14,543 bases of DNA from Deltaproteobacteria bacterium (GTDB taxonomy: Bacteria; Desulfobacterota; Desulfobacteria; Desulfobacterales; BuS5). Numbering within the stretch: position 1 is the first letter of the stretch; each line of letters opens with the position of its first letter. The notes under the pieces were generated by a model. That model made no database searches, was not told the DNA's origin, and saw only the letters and a program-made list of their open reading frames with translations. The position numbers and the translations under genes are program-made. Positions 6,781 to 14,164 of the stretch are shown here, piece by piece. The stretch is from NCBI GenBank assembly GCA_021157555.1, contig JAGGWL010000110.1:1-14543 (forward strand). Direction: 5' to 3'.

Positions 6781-7884
6781 ATGATAGTAGATGGTAAACA
6801 GATTAGACCCATTTGGTTAGATAAAGATTTAAAGACTGTAAAAATTATAGACCAGCGGATGCTTCCACATGAATTTGTTATAGTCGATATGACAACGGTT
6901 GATCACAATATTCAAGCCATAAAGGAAATGTATGTAAGAGGCGCTCCGCTTATTGGGGTAACTGCGGCTTACGGAGTATACCTTGCCACGTTGAATGCCC
7001 CTGACAATAATATTACGGACGAATATATCAAAAAAGAATGTGACCGTATTAAATCCTCCAGACCGACAGCCGTTAATCTTGCATGGGGTGTTGACAGGGT
7101 TTTGGAAAAAATAAAAAAAGCGGAACATAATGAAGATAAAATTACGGCGGCAAGAACTGAAGCTCGGGAAATAGAAGAGGAAGAAGCTGAGAACTGCCGT
7201 AAAATAGGCGAGTACGGTTTATCTCTGATAAAAAATATAAGCAAAGCCAAAAATAGAGAAGCGGTCAATATTTTAACCCATTGCAATGCAGGGTGGCTTG
7301 CATGTATTGAATATGGAACAGCTACTGCTCCGATGTATACTGCTTTTGATAATGGTATAGATATACACGTTTGGGTGGATGAGACACGGCCTTTAAATCA
7401 GGGTTCCAGGCTCACAGCGTGGGAACTTGGCAAACACGGGATTAAACATACCGTTATTACGGATAATGCCGGCGGACATCTGATGCAGCACGGAATGGTT
7501 GATATTGTAATTGTCGGTACAGACAGAACTACATATACAGGCGATGTTGCCAATAAAATCGGTACATATCTCAAGGCTCTTGCCGCCCATGACAACAACA
7601 TTCCGTTTTATGTGGCTTTGCCATCCAGCACTTTTGACTGGACTTTAAGGGATGGAATAAAAGAAATACCGATAGAAGAACGTGATTCCTATGAAATAAG
7701 ATATGTCCAGGGTCTGGATCATGGTGTAATAAAAAACATTCTTATTCCGCCGGAAAATAGTCCCGTTGCAAACTTTGCGTTTGATGTTACACCTGCAAGG
7801 CTTGTTACAGGTTTTATTACAGAAAGAGGAATATGTAAAGCCGATGAAAAGGATATAATGCGGCTTTTTCCGGAAAAAAATTGA
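6781..7884 (+). CDS. mtnA: S-methyl-5-thioribose-1-phosphate isomerase
   Basis: This 367-residue cytoplasmic enzyme of the eIF2B-like/MtnA family isomerises methylthioribose 1-phosphate to methylthioribulose 1-phosphate. Landmarks are YVRGAPLIGV (51-60), NLAWGVDR (99-106), LTHCNAG (165-171) with catalytic Cys168, VDETRPLNQGSRLTAWEL (199-216) and VGTDRTTYTGDVANKIGTY (245-263) with catalytic Asp248. The GTDRTT variant in place of GADRIA resembles the Rhodospirillum-type branch as I recall it. ATG 6781 has TAAAGG 8 bases upstream. No other methionine-salvage genes (mtnB, mtnC, mtnD, or the aldolase of the DHAP shunt) are adjacent, so the downstream fate of the product is not shown here. Some members also accept 5-deoxyribose 1-phosphate. 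Confidence 0.95.
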   Translation: MIVDGKQIRPIWLDKDLKTVKIIDQRMLPHEFVIVDMTTVDHNIQAIKEMYVRGAPLIGVTAAYGVYLATLNAPDNNITDEYIKKECDRIKSSRPTAVNLAWGVDRVLEKIKKAEHNEDKITAARTEAREIEEEEAENCRKIGEYGLSLIKNISKAKNREAVNILTHCNAGWLACIEYGTATAPMYTAFDNGIDIHVWVDETRPLNQGSRLTAWELGKHGIKHTVITDNAGGHLMQHGMVDIVIVGTDRTTYTGDVANKIGTYLKALAAHDNNIPFYVALPSSTFDWTLRDGIKEIPIEERDSYEIRYVQGLDHGVIKNILIPPENSPVANFAFDVTPARLVTGFITERGICKADEKDIMRLFPEKN

Positions 7885-7903
7885 TTTTGTCCACGTTCCT
7901 TAT
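7881..7903. repeat. Possible degenerate copy C of the dispersed repeat
   Basis: The sequence from the mtnA stop onwards, ATTTTGTCCACGTTCCTTA, matches the right half of copy A at about 17 of 21 positions. The left half of the unit is absent. Its placement directly behind a gene resembles the other copies, but similarity this short could be chance. Confidence 0.35.
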
Positions 7904-7914
7904 AAAATTATAAT
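7887..7914 (+). promoter_or_regulatory. Candidate promoter for ahbB and the radical SAM gene
   Basis: TTGTCC (7887-7892) is followed after 16 bases by a perfect TATAAT (7909-7914) in the 53-base gap behind mtnA. A start of transcription near 7921 would leave about 30 bases before the preferred ahbB start at 7953. The -35 box lies inside possible repeat copy C. Confidence 0.45.
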
Positions 7915-7952
7915 TTCTGTTTCCAAACAAACATGCTATGGGAAACTATTAT

Positions 7953-8426
7953 ATGCTAACCAAACTTGAAAAACGAATTATCGCAGCAATTCAAGGCGAC
8001 ATACCAGTTTGCCAACATCCATATAGAGAACTTGCCGAAAAGACCGGGGTTTCTGAAAAAAAATTAATAAAAATCCTGACCGACCTTTGTGATAGAGGTA
8101 TAATTCGCCGTTTCGGAGCAACAATAAGACATCAGCAATCAGGCTTTAAAGCAAATGCCATGGTCGCATGGAACATAGATGAGGCACATATTGATGCCAC
8201 AGGTAAAAAAATGGCGTCACTCAAACAGGTATCACACTGTTATCGAAGAAATCCCCATAATGGGTGGCCGTATAATTTTTATACAATGGTTCATGCTAAA
8301 GATGAAAAAGCTTGCAGGGAAACAGTGCGCAAAATAGCGGAAAATAATTTTATTAATAATTACACAATTCTCTTCTCCCGCAAAGAATTTAAAAAAACAT
8401 CTATGTGCTATTTTTCAGACTTGTAA
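7953..8426 (+). CDS. ahbB: Siroheme decarboxylase subunit AhbB (Lrp/AsnC-like fold)
   Basis: Although it looks like an Lrp/AsnC regulator, this 157-residue protein has AhbB/NirH hallmarks: GDIP (15-18), IRRFGATIRH (51-60), ANAMVAW (67-73), CYRRN (96-100) and WPYNFYTMVHA (105-115). AhbA/AhbB decarboxylate the C12 and C18 acetates of siroheme in the alternative heme pathway; the related Nir proteins act in heme d1 synthesis. An N-terminal winged-helix region (about 1-60) precedes an AsnC-type ferredoxin-like domain. I prefer ATG 7953 because GGGAA lies 8 bases upstream; an in-frame ATG at 7938 would add five residues but has no ribosome-binding site. ahbA, ahbC and ahbD are not next to it. A pure transcription-factor role is less likely. 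Confidence 0.85.
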   Translation: MLTKLEKRIIAAIQGDIPVCQHPYRELAEKTGVSEKKLIKILTDLCDRGIIRRFGATIRHQQSGFKANAMVAWNIDEAHIDATGKKMASLKQVSHCYRRNPHNGWPYNFYTMVHAKDEKACRETVRKIAENNFINNYTILFSRKEFKKTSMCYFSDL

Positions 8427-8454
8427 ATAGTGACTGTCCATAAATGGCTCACCA

Positions 8455-9807
8455 ATGAGTGAAAACTTACCCGAAATCCTTCTGGTAAACCCATGGATTT
8501 ATGACTTTGCAGCATACGATTTTTGGGCCAAACCTGTCGGCCTCTTGACTATTGCCTCGATATTAAGGCAGCACGGTTTTAATGTTTCATACATAGACTG
8601 CCTGGACAGATTCCATCCTGACATGGCAAAAACAGATCCGTATGCCAGAAATGGCCGAGGCCCTTATCTGAAAACCGGAGTGCCCAGACCTGAAGGGCTT
8701 CAGGATATAGATAGAAATTTTTCCAGATACGGAATAAAAAAGAAATGGTTCATAGAAGATCTGAAAGCCATTCCCCGACCGGATCTTGTGCTTGTCACAT
8801 CTTTAATGACATACTGGTATCCCGGTGTTAAAGAGACAATAAAAATTATAAAGGAACTTTTTCCGGACACTCCGCTGATTCTCGGGGGCATCTACGCAAC
8901 CCTGTGCTATTCTCACGCCTTGCAACAATCCGGAGCCGATATTATTGTAAAAGGTCAAGGAATTAAAGAACTTTTTGAACTGACGGAGAAATTAACAGGT
9001 TTTACGCCCCTTAATAAACAAGACTGCCCGAAATTTAACACAGATGTCCTTGATACTTACCCATATCCTGCTTTTGACCTCCAGCATCAGGTAAGCTATG
9101 TCCCCCTGGTTACTTCCAAAGGATGCCCTTTTTCATGTTCATACTGCGCATCACATTTTTTAAATCCCGGTTTCATGCAGCGCTCTCCAAGTTTGGTGCT
9201 CGAAGAGATAGAATACTGGCATAAAAAATACAAAGTAAAAGATTTTGTATTTTATGATGACGCCCTGCTTGTAGATTCCACCAACCATGCAGTCCCCATT
9301 CTGGAAGGTATAATAAATAAAGGATACAATATCTGTTTCCATACTCCCAATGCGCTTCACATAAGGGAGATTACGAAAACAAATGCCTCATTAATGTTTA
9401 AAGCCGGTTTCAAAACTATGCGTTTGGGACTTGAAACAACCTTGTTTGAAGATAGAACCTCAATGGATCGTAAGGTTACGGAAGACGACTTTAAAAAAGC
9501 TGTAATCTGTTTAAAAAACGCAGGTTTCAAAAAGAATAATATCGGCGCATATCTGCTGGCCGGCCTGCCAGGGCAAACCATAGACTCTGTTAAAGCTTCT
9601 ATCAAAACAGTAAAACAAACCGGCATAACCCCTATTATTGCATATTATACTCCCATCCCTCACACAAAAATGTGGCCCAGGGCTTTGGCTTCATCCCGTT
9701 ATAACCTCGAATCAGACCCGATTTTTACAAACAATGCGATCTTGCCATGCCAGCTTGATCCTTTTTTGTGGGAAACTATTTCGTCTTTTAAGAAACTTGT
9801 ATTGTAA
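8455..9807 (+). CDS. B12-binding-domain radical SAM protein, unknown substrate
   Basis: This 450-residue protein has an N-terminal cobalamin-binding-type Rossmann domain (about 5-185, with DLVLVTSLMTYWYPG at 110-124 and PLILGGIYATL at 140-150) and a radical SAM barrel (about 215-420). CPFSCSYC (224-231) supplies Cys224, Cys228 and Cys231 for the 4Fe-4S cluster; FYDD (266-269), RLGLET (323-328) and AGLPGQT (369-375) are typical of the class. No DxHxxG cobalamin-ligand motif is apparent, as in many members. It starts 28 bases after ahbB with no visible ribosome-binding site; a weak hairpin (8430-8452) lies just before the start. Co-transcription with ahbB suggests tetrapyrrole chemistry, but it is not AhbC or AhbD, which lack this N-terminal domain. 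Its extreme C-terminus overlaps possible repeat copy D. Confidence 0.85.
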   Translation: MSENLPEILLVNPWIYDFAAYDFWAKPVGLLTIASILRQHGFNVSYIDCLDRFHPDMAKTDPYARNGRGPYLKTGVPRPEGLQDIDRNFSRYGIKKKWFIEDLKAIPRPDLVLVTSLMTYWYPGVKETIKIIKELFPDTPLILGGIYATLCYSHALQQSGADIIVKGQGIKELFELTEKLTGFTPLNKQDCPKFNTDVLDTYPYPAFDLQHQVSYVPLVTSKGCPFSCSYCASHFLNPGFMQRSPSLVLEEIEYWHKKYKVKDFVFYDDALLVDSTNHAVPILEGIINKGYNICFHTPNALHIREITKTNASLMFKAGFKTMRLGLETTLFEDRTSMDRKVTEDDFKKAVICLKNAGFKKNNIGAYLLAGLPGQTIDSVKASIKTVKQTGITPIIAYYTPIPHTKMWPRALASSRYNLESDPIFTNNAILPCQLDPFLWETISSFKKLVL

Positions 9808-10026
9808 TGAGCTACCTTATATTATGTTTGAAACATACCCTCTCAAACCCCAGTCCCGCTACTATTTTTTGGTACAATCGCTCTTTCTCCTGTTTTTTAC
9901 AACTTAAAATTAAGATACTGTCGCCGTACGAAAAATTTTTGCATCTGTTTCAAAAAAAGGATGGGACGCCAGTTATGCCCTACCGCCGGGGTCTGTTTGT
10001 TATGTCACAGAGTGGTGATGCATAGT
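9808..10026. other. Convergent intergenic region with little coding evidence
   Basis: This gap lies between the converging radical SAM and CNNM genes. An open frame (plus strand, 9807-10025, 72 codons) has no ribosome-binding site and low-quality composition. Small dyads occur at 9824-9836 (ATGTTT/AAACAT) and 9903-9914 (CTTAA/TTAAG). No stem followed by a U-tract is obvious for either gene. The last 55 bases have a more GC-rich feel and could be a decayed element next to repeat copy B. Confidence 0.6.
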
Positions 10027-10051
10027 TGTGGAAGTTATTTCGTGCCCGTTC
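10027..10051. repeat. Dispersed short repeat, copy B, overlapping a gene end
   Basis: This 25-base unit differs from copy A (5701-5725) only at its third and eighteenth bases. Unlike copy A it does not form a strong stem. On the minus strand it encodes the last codons and TAA stop of the CorC-domain CNNM gene. Confidence 0.75.
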
Positions 10052-11285
10052 CTAACGATATAACAATTTCATCAATTGATCTCGGGCTTGATTTTGTAAC
10101 AGTAAAGCTTATATCACGATACAGCAGGTTTTCTCCTTTTTTAGGTATCCGGCCCATTTGTTGCAATAAAAAACCGCCGGCTGTTTCATACCCTTTTTTG
10201 GGCAGATCAAGACCAAGCCGTTCATTAAGCTCCTCAATTTCGATGTGCGCATTAATCAAAAATCTGTTTTTATCAAGCCTTACCAGGTGATTTACTTCCT
10301 GATCATATTCATCACTAATCTCCCCGACCACCTCTTCAAGGATATCTTCTATCGTAATAATTCCTGTTGCTCCACCATATTCATCAACAATAATAGCAAT
10401 CGAATTTCTGGATTTTTGCATAAAAAGCAAAAGTTCATCAACCCGCTTCAACTCAGGCACAAAAGGTACCTTTCTTATAAATCGGCTGATCATAAGCTCA
10501 TCATCCGGCACATCCAGCAAATCAAAAGCATATATTATGCCGATCAGATTATCGATTCTATCTTTAAAAACAGGAATTCTGGAATAGCCTGTGCGTCTGA
10601 CTATTTTTACAACAGCCTTAACCGACACGGTGTCTGGAATGGCGGCCACATGAACAAGGGGAATCATCACTTCGGAAACATTCGACTCTACAAGATGAAA
10701 GACTCTTTTTATGAGCATCTTTTCTTTTTTTTTAAGGTCACTTCCATAGCCGGAAGTAGACAACAGAAGTTCTAGTTCTTCTCTTGTAATGAAATTTTTT
10801 CGATGAAGTGATTTCTTGCCGAGGCTTGCATAAAAAAGCCGGCTGATCTGAAAAACTAACAGTGTAAGCGGTGATATTATTCGTGAAGCTATCCAAAGTG
10901 GATATGCGATTCGCGGAGCAAATTCCGTTGCTCTCTTTTGAAAAATAGTTCTGGGAATTATTTCCCCAAACATCAAGAGAAACGGAGAAATAATAATCAC
11001 AGTCAAAAGCTCGCCATATGTTTTGAAAAAAGATTCAAACCATACCGCTGCAACAATTGATGATATAATAACGAACATATTGGTGCCGGTGCTGGTGGTG
11101 GAGAGAAACCAGCGGGGATTATCTATCATTTTAAGCGCCAGCGCTGCTTTTTTGGAACCTTGGGCCATCTTTCTCCTGAGCTTTAATTTGTTGGAAGCAA
11201 GCAACACCATTTCAGAACCTGAAAAAAAACCCTGCATTACTATACAACAGCATATTATTAATATATTAACCCACCATGGATTCAT
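10035..11285 (-). CDS. CNNM/CorC-type transporter, DUF21-CBS-CBS-CorC_HlyC
   Basis: This 416-residue inner-membrane protein has a DUF21 (CNNM) transmembrane domain (about 1-165) with GFFSGSEMVLLA (19-30) and GEIIPRT (107-113), a CBS pair (about 200-325) with IEDILEEVVGEISDEYD (312-328) at its end, and a C-terminal CorC_HlyC domain (about 335-410). Characterised relatives export Mg2+ with Na+ gradients, and their CBS pairs bind ATP or AMP; old 'hemolysin' names are misleading. Its ATG overlaps the stop of the upstream paralogue (ATGA), with AAGG shortly upstream, so translation is coupled. The C-terminal SLGTGTK and TAA are encoded by repeat copy B, implying that the original end was replaced or trimmed there. 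Confidence 0.88.
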   Translation of the reverse strand: MNPWWVNILIICCCIVMQGFFSGSEMVLLASNKLKLRRKMAQGSKKAALALKMIDNPRWFLSTTSTGTNMFVIISSIVAAVWFESFFKTYGELLTVIIISPFLLMFGEIIPRTIFQKRATEFAPRIAYPLWIASRIISPLTLLVFQISRLFYASLGKKSLHRKNFITREELELLLSTSGYGSDLKKKEKMLIKRVFHLVESNVSEVMIPLVHVAAIPDTVSVKAVVKIVRRTGYSRIPVFKDRIDNLIGIIYAFDLLDVPDDELMISRFIRKVPFVPELKRVDELLLFMQKSRNSIAIIVDEYGGATGIITIEDILEEVVGEISDEYDQEVNHLVRLDKNRFLINAHIEIEELNERLGLDLPKKGYETAGGFLLQQMGRIPKKGENLLYRDISFTVTKSSPRSIDEIVISLGTGTK

Positions 11286-12298
11286 ATGTTTGCCTTGTCA
11301 TACTCATCATAAATTTCGCCAAACAGCTCTTCCAACAGATCCTCCATAGTAACAACCCCGGAAACACGCCCATGTTCATTCAAACAAATTGCCATATGCA
11401 TATGCCGGTTCTTTAATATATAAAAAAGTTCATCAACTTTTTTAGTCTCTTGTACAAAAAAGGGGCGTCTGGTTATTTTTTGTAAAATGTTGCTCTGGCC
11501 CTTGATTTTTTTAATATCAAATTTCAAAAGGTCCTTGGCATAAAGTATTCCTGTAATGTTTTCGATACTTTTCTCATAAACCGGAATGCGTGAAAAAGGA
11601 TTGTTCTTCACGCATTTTATAATCATTTCACCGTTAGTATCATGAGAAAGAGAGAGCATCTTATCCAAAGGGGTCATAACCTCAAACACATGAGCATCGC
11701 TGAACTCAAAGACATTATGAATAAGATCTCTTTCTACCCCCTTAAGTTCACCGCCTTTATAACTCAGATTGACCATATCAAGAAAATCATCTTCCATAAT
11801 GGTCGAATTGAGGTTATCTCCTGACATACCGATAGATCTGATTAAAAATTTTGCAATGCTGTCAAAAATCCACCTTAACGGTGTAATAACAACTGCAAAA
11901 GAGTATATAATTCCAGATACAAAAGGCGCAAAGCGTTCATTATTGTTTATTGAAACTGTTTTAGGGATAACTTCGGCAAATAGCAAAGTAAGGAACGTCA
12001 TGGCAGCCATGGCAATCCATTTGCCATGGCTGCCGAAAATAGATACACATAGATATGCAGCAACGACCGAAGCCGTAATATTAATCAGATCATTGCCGAT
12101 CAGAATTGTTACTATCAGCCTTCCGGGATGCTTTAGAAGTTTTTCTATGATTAACGCACGTTTACTATTATTTTTTTTTATACGCTCACGTTGAAGTATG
12201 GAAAGTGAGAAAAGAGCCGCTTCCGAACCGGAGAAAAAACCTGAAACTATCAGGAGAAAAAATATTATACCTAAATTAATATATAATGGAATTTCCAA
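11282..12298 (-). CDS. CNNM-type transporter, DUF21-CBS-CBS, no CorC_HlyC domain
   Basis: This 338-residue paralogue of the next gene has a DUF21 membrane domain (about 1-185) with SGFFSGSEAALFSLS (19-33), IGND (67-70) and AEVIPKT (108-114), followed by a CBS pair (about 205-330) ending EDLLEELFGEIYDEYD (319-334). It stops there, lacking the C-terminal CorC_HlyC domain of its neighbour. The start is TTG at 12298, chosen because AAAGG lies 6 bases upstream and the first membrane segment begins immediately after; no upstream ATG is available. It lies 22 bases behind the ClC gene. The two overlapping paralogues could form heterodimers, since CNNM proteins dimerise through their CBS pairs. The gene contains a perfect 14-bp inverted repeat at 12002-12034. 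Confidence 0.85.
   Translation of the reverse strand: MEIPLYINLGIIFFLLIVSGFFSGSEAALFSLSILQRERIKKNNSKRALIIEKLLKHPGRLIVTILIGNDLINITASVVAAYLCVSIFGSHGKWIAMAAMTFLTLLFAEVIPKTVSINNNERFAPFVSGIIYSFAVVITPLRWIFDSIAKFLIRSIGMSGDNLNSTIMEDDFLDMVNLSYKGGELKGVERDLIHNVFEFSDAHVFEVMTPLDKMLSLSHDTNGEMIIKCVKNNPFSRIPVYEKSIENITGILYAKDLLKFDIKKIKGQSNILQKITRRPFFVQETKKVDELFYILKNRHMHMAICLNEHGRVSGVVTMEDLLEELFGEIYDEYDKANI
12002..12034. repeat. Perfect 14-bp hairpin inside a CNNM gene
   Basis: GGCAGCCATGGCAA (12002-12015) is the exact reverse complement of 12021-12034, with a 5-base loop TCCAT. Each arm contains the palindrome GCCATGGC. It lies in the loop between membrane segments of the DUF21 domain (protein GSHGKWIAMAAM). 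No U-tract follows, so it is not a usual terminator. Confidence 0.9.
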
Positions 12299-12320
12299 AG
12301 GTTGCCTTTTTTTAAAAAAA

Positions 12321-14129
12321 TTATTTGCCCGCTCTGTTCTTCATTTTTTCTATCTGCTGGTTATAAAAGCCAATAACCTCTCTCCGGTTAAGCATCCCTA
12401 ACAAAATTCCGTGGTCATCTTCCTTAACAACCGGCAGACTGTTAATATTCTTCATTGTAAATTTGCGGAGGGCTGAATTCAGGTCATCATGGGGAGTAGT
12501 AAATATTATATCAGAAACAGCAATATCTTCCATTACGACAAGGTGTTCAATGTCTGGCGAAAAAAGTATGCCCCTGATATCAGTGCTGGAAAAGATTCCG
12601 ATAAGTTTTTTATCCTGATTCATTACAGGAAAATAATGCTGTTTTGTATTTGAAAAATATTTTTTAAATTCCAGAAAAGGCATATTTTGAGGAATAAGAT
12701 TTACTTTTGACACAAGATGCATCAAATCTTTAACCTTTATGGTTTGCAACACATCTACAAAAAATTCACCGGCATGAGCAGGGGAAGCAATTTTATTCTT
12801 GATCTGTTTGTTATAAATAGTCCATTTTTGAGAAATAAGATAGGCTATCGAACATACCATCAGACTGGGCAAAAGCAGATGATACGAATTTGTCATTTCA
12901 CTTACAAATATTATAGTAGAAATGGGAGTATTGGAAACAGCGGTGAAAAAACCGGCCATACCAACAACTACAAATGCGCCTGGTTCGGTCACAATTCCCG
13001 GCATAATTTGATGAAAAAGCTTGCCTACCACCCCACCCATGGCTCCACCTATCACTATTGAAGGACCAAAAACACCCCCGCTGCCTCCTGATCCTATGGA
13101 AAATGAAGTTGTAAATATTTTGCCTATTGCCAGGCACAAAAGAAAACTGATTGCAAGTTCATTATAAAGGGCTTTTTGTGCAAAACCATAGCCAAAGGCA
13201 AGGGTCTGAGGCAAAAAATAACCGATTATACCAGTACAAAGTCCGCCGATGGCAGGTTTGATATGATTAGGGATTTTAAAGACTTTAAAAATTTTTGTAA
13301 TACCATAAAAAACTTTTATGAAAAAAAAGCCGCTAATGGCAATAACAAAGGCTAAAACCAGATATGGTCCAAGTTCGAGTGGATTATGAAATATAAAATC
13401 AGGGGAATTAAAAAGAGAACCCCAGCCAAATTGAAGGCAAAAAACACAATATGCAACAACGGATGATATTCCGGCCGGTATTATTACTTCTGATTCAAAT
13501 TCAGGATCCTTGTAAAGGACCTCAGAGGCAAATAGAGCACCAGCCATAGGGGCTCTGAAGATACTGCCGATCCCGGCACCGATCCCGGCGGCCATCATAA
13601 TTCTGCGCTGGCGGTCGGACAATTTAAGAGTCGTAGCCAGAAAAGATCCGAATCCTGCTCCGATTTGTGCAATAGGCCCCTCTCTTCCTCCTGAGCCTCC
13701 GGTTGTCAGTGTTATTGCAGATGCCAGAGTTTTAATGAAAGGTACCCTTCCCCTGATAAATCCCCCGTGCCGGTGATAAGCATCAATTGCCGCATCAGTT
13801 CCATGGCCTTCCGCTTCAGGGGCAAAAGTATAAACGAGCCAACCGCTTATTATTCCGCCAAAAGCAGGCAGCAGCAAAAGGATTATTCGATTAAAGTGAG
13901 CGCCTGAAGGCTGAAAAAGATGATGTTCACCAGCCGGAGAAGGAGGCTGGTATCCGGCCATCATATCCATAAAAAAATGGACTCCCAGCCCACAAAGATA
14001 ATGAAAAAGAATTGACCCCAGGCCAGCTATAATACCAATGAGTATAAAATAAAAAGACCATTTCCCGGCCAGGGCAATATCCACCCGTTTTACTTTAATG
14101 GTTGCTGAATTGTACCATTTTTTAATCAT
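12321..14129 (-). CDS. ClC-family chloride channel/transporter with CBS pair
   Basis: This 602-residue membrane protein has a ClC core (about 20-440) and two C-terminal CBS domains (about 465-530 and 538-592). Ion-pathway signatures are GHGTD (108-112) in the place of GSGIP, GGSGGREGP (144-152) with gating Glu150, GSGGSGGVFGPS (346-357), and a late Tyr439 in the position of the central-pore tyrosine. The internal proton glutamate of CLC-ec1 (its Glu203) aligns with Val204 in LFASEVL, as in animal CLC channels, so passive conduction is possible. The usual bacterial E. coli exchanger lacks CBS domains; this one probably senses adenine nucleotides. No ribosome-binding site is clear at ATG 14129. 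It lies 35 bases behind the aminotransferase and 22 bases before the CNNM pair. Confidence 0.92.
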   Translation of the reverse strand: MIKKWYNSATIKVKRVDIALAGKWSFYFILIGIIAGLGSILFHYLCGLGVHFFMDMMAGYQPPSPAGEHHLFQPSGAHFNRIILLLLPAFGGIISGWLVYTFAPEAEGHGTDAAIDAYHRHGGFIRGRVPFIKTLASAITLTTGGSGGREGPIAQIGAGFGSFLATTLKLSDRQRRIMMAAGIGAGIGSIFRAPMAGALFASEVLYKDPEFESEVIIPAGISSVVAYCVFCLQFGWGSLFNSPDFIFHNPLELGPYLVLAFVIAISGFFFIKVFYGITKIFKVFKIPNHIKPAIGGLCTGIIGYFLPQTLAFGYGFAQKALYNELAISFLLCLAIGKIFTTSFSIGSGGSGGVFGPSIVIGGAMGGVVGKLFHQIMPGIVTEPGAFVVVGMAGFFTAVSNTPISTIIFVSEMTNSYHLLLPSLMVCSIAYLISQKWTIYNKQIKNKIASPAHAGEFFVDVLQTIKVKDLMHLVSKVNLIPQNMPFLEFKKYFSNTKQHYFPVMNQDKKLIGIFSSTDIRGILFSPDIEHLVVMEDIAVSDIIFTTPHDDLNSALRKFTMKNINSLPVVKEDDHGILLGMLNRREVIGFYNQQIEKMKNRAGK

Positions 14130-14164
14130 TTTTTATAATCATAAAAATTTTCCAGATTTAACCT

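Noticed and set aside
7938..7952. Upstream ATG for ahbB
   Set aside because: In frame, but without a ribosome site, whereas ATG 7953 has GGGAA at good spacing.
7953..8426. Lrp/AsnC transcription regulator
   Set aside because: IRRFG, CYRRN and WPYNFYTM motifs fit siroheme decarboxylase AhbB better than a regulator.
9638..9907. 89-codon plus-strand open frame over the radical SAM 3' end
   Set aside because: It shares DNA with the radical SAM C-terminal part in another frame and runs into non-coding sequence.
9807..10025. 72-codon plus-strand open frame starting at the radical SAM stop
   Set aside because: ATG overlaps the stop in ATGA-like fashion, but composition is poor, there is no ribosome site and no family resemblance beyond a faint end stretch.
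10245..10775. 176-codon plus-strand open frame
   Set aside because: It lies antisense within the well-supported CNNM gene, has no ribosome-binding site and no recognisable motif.
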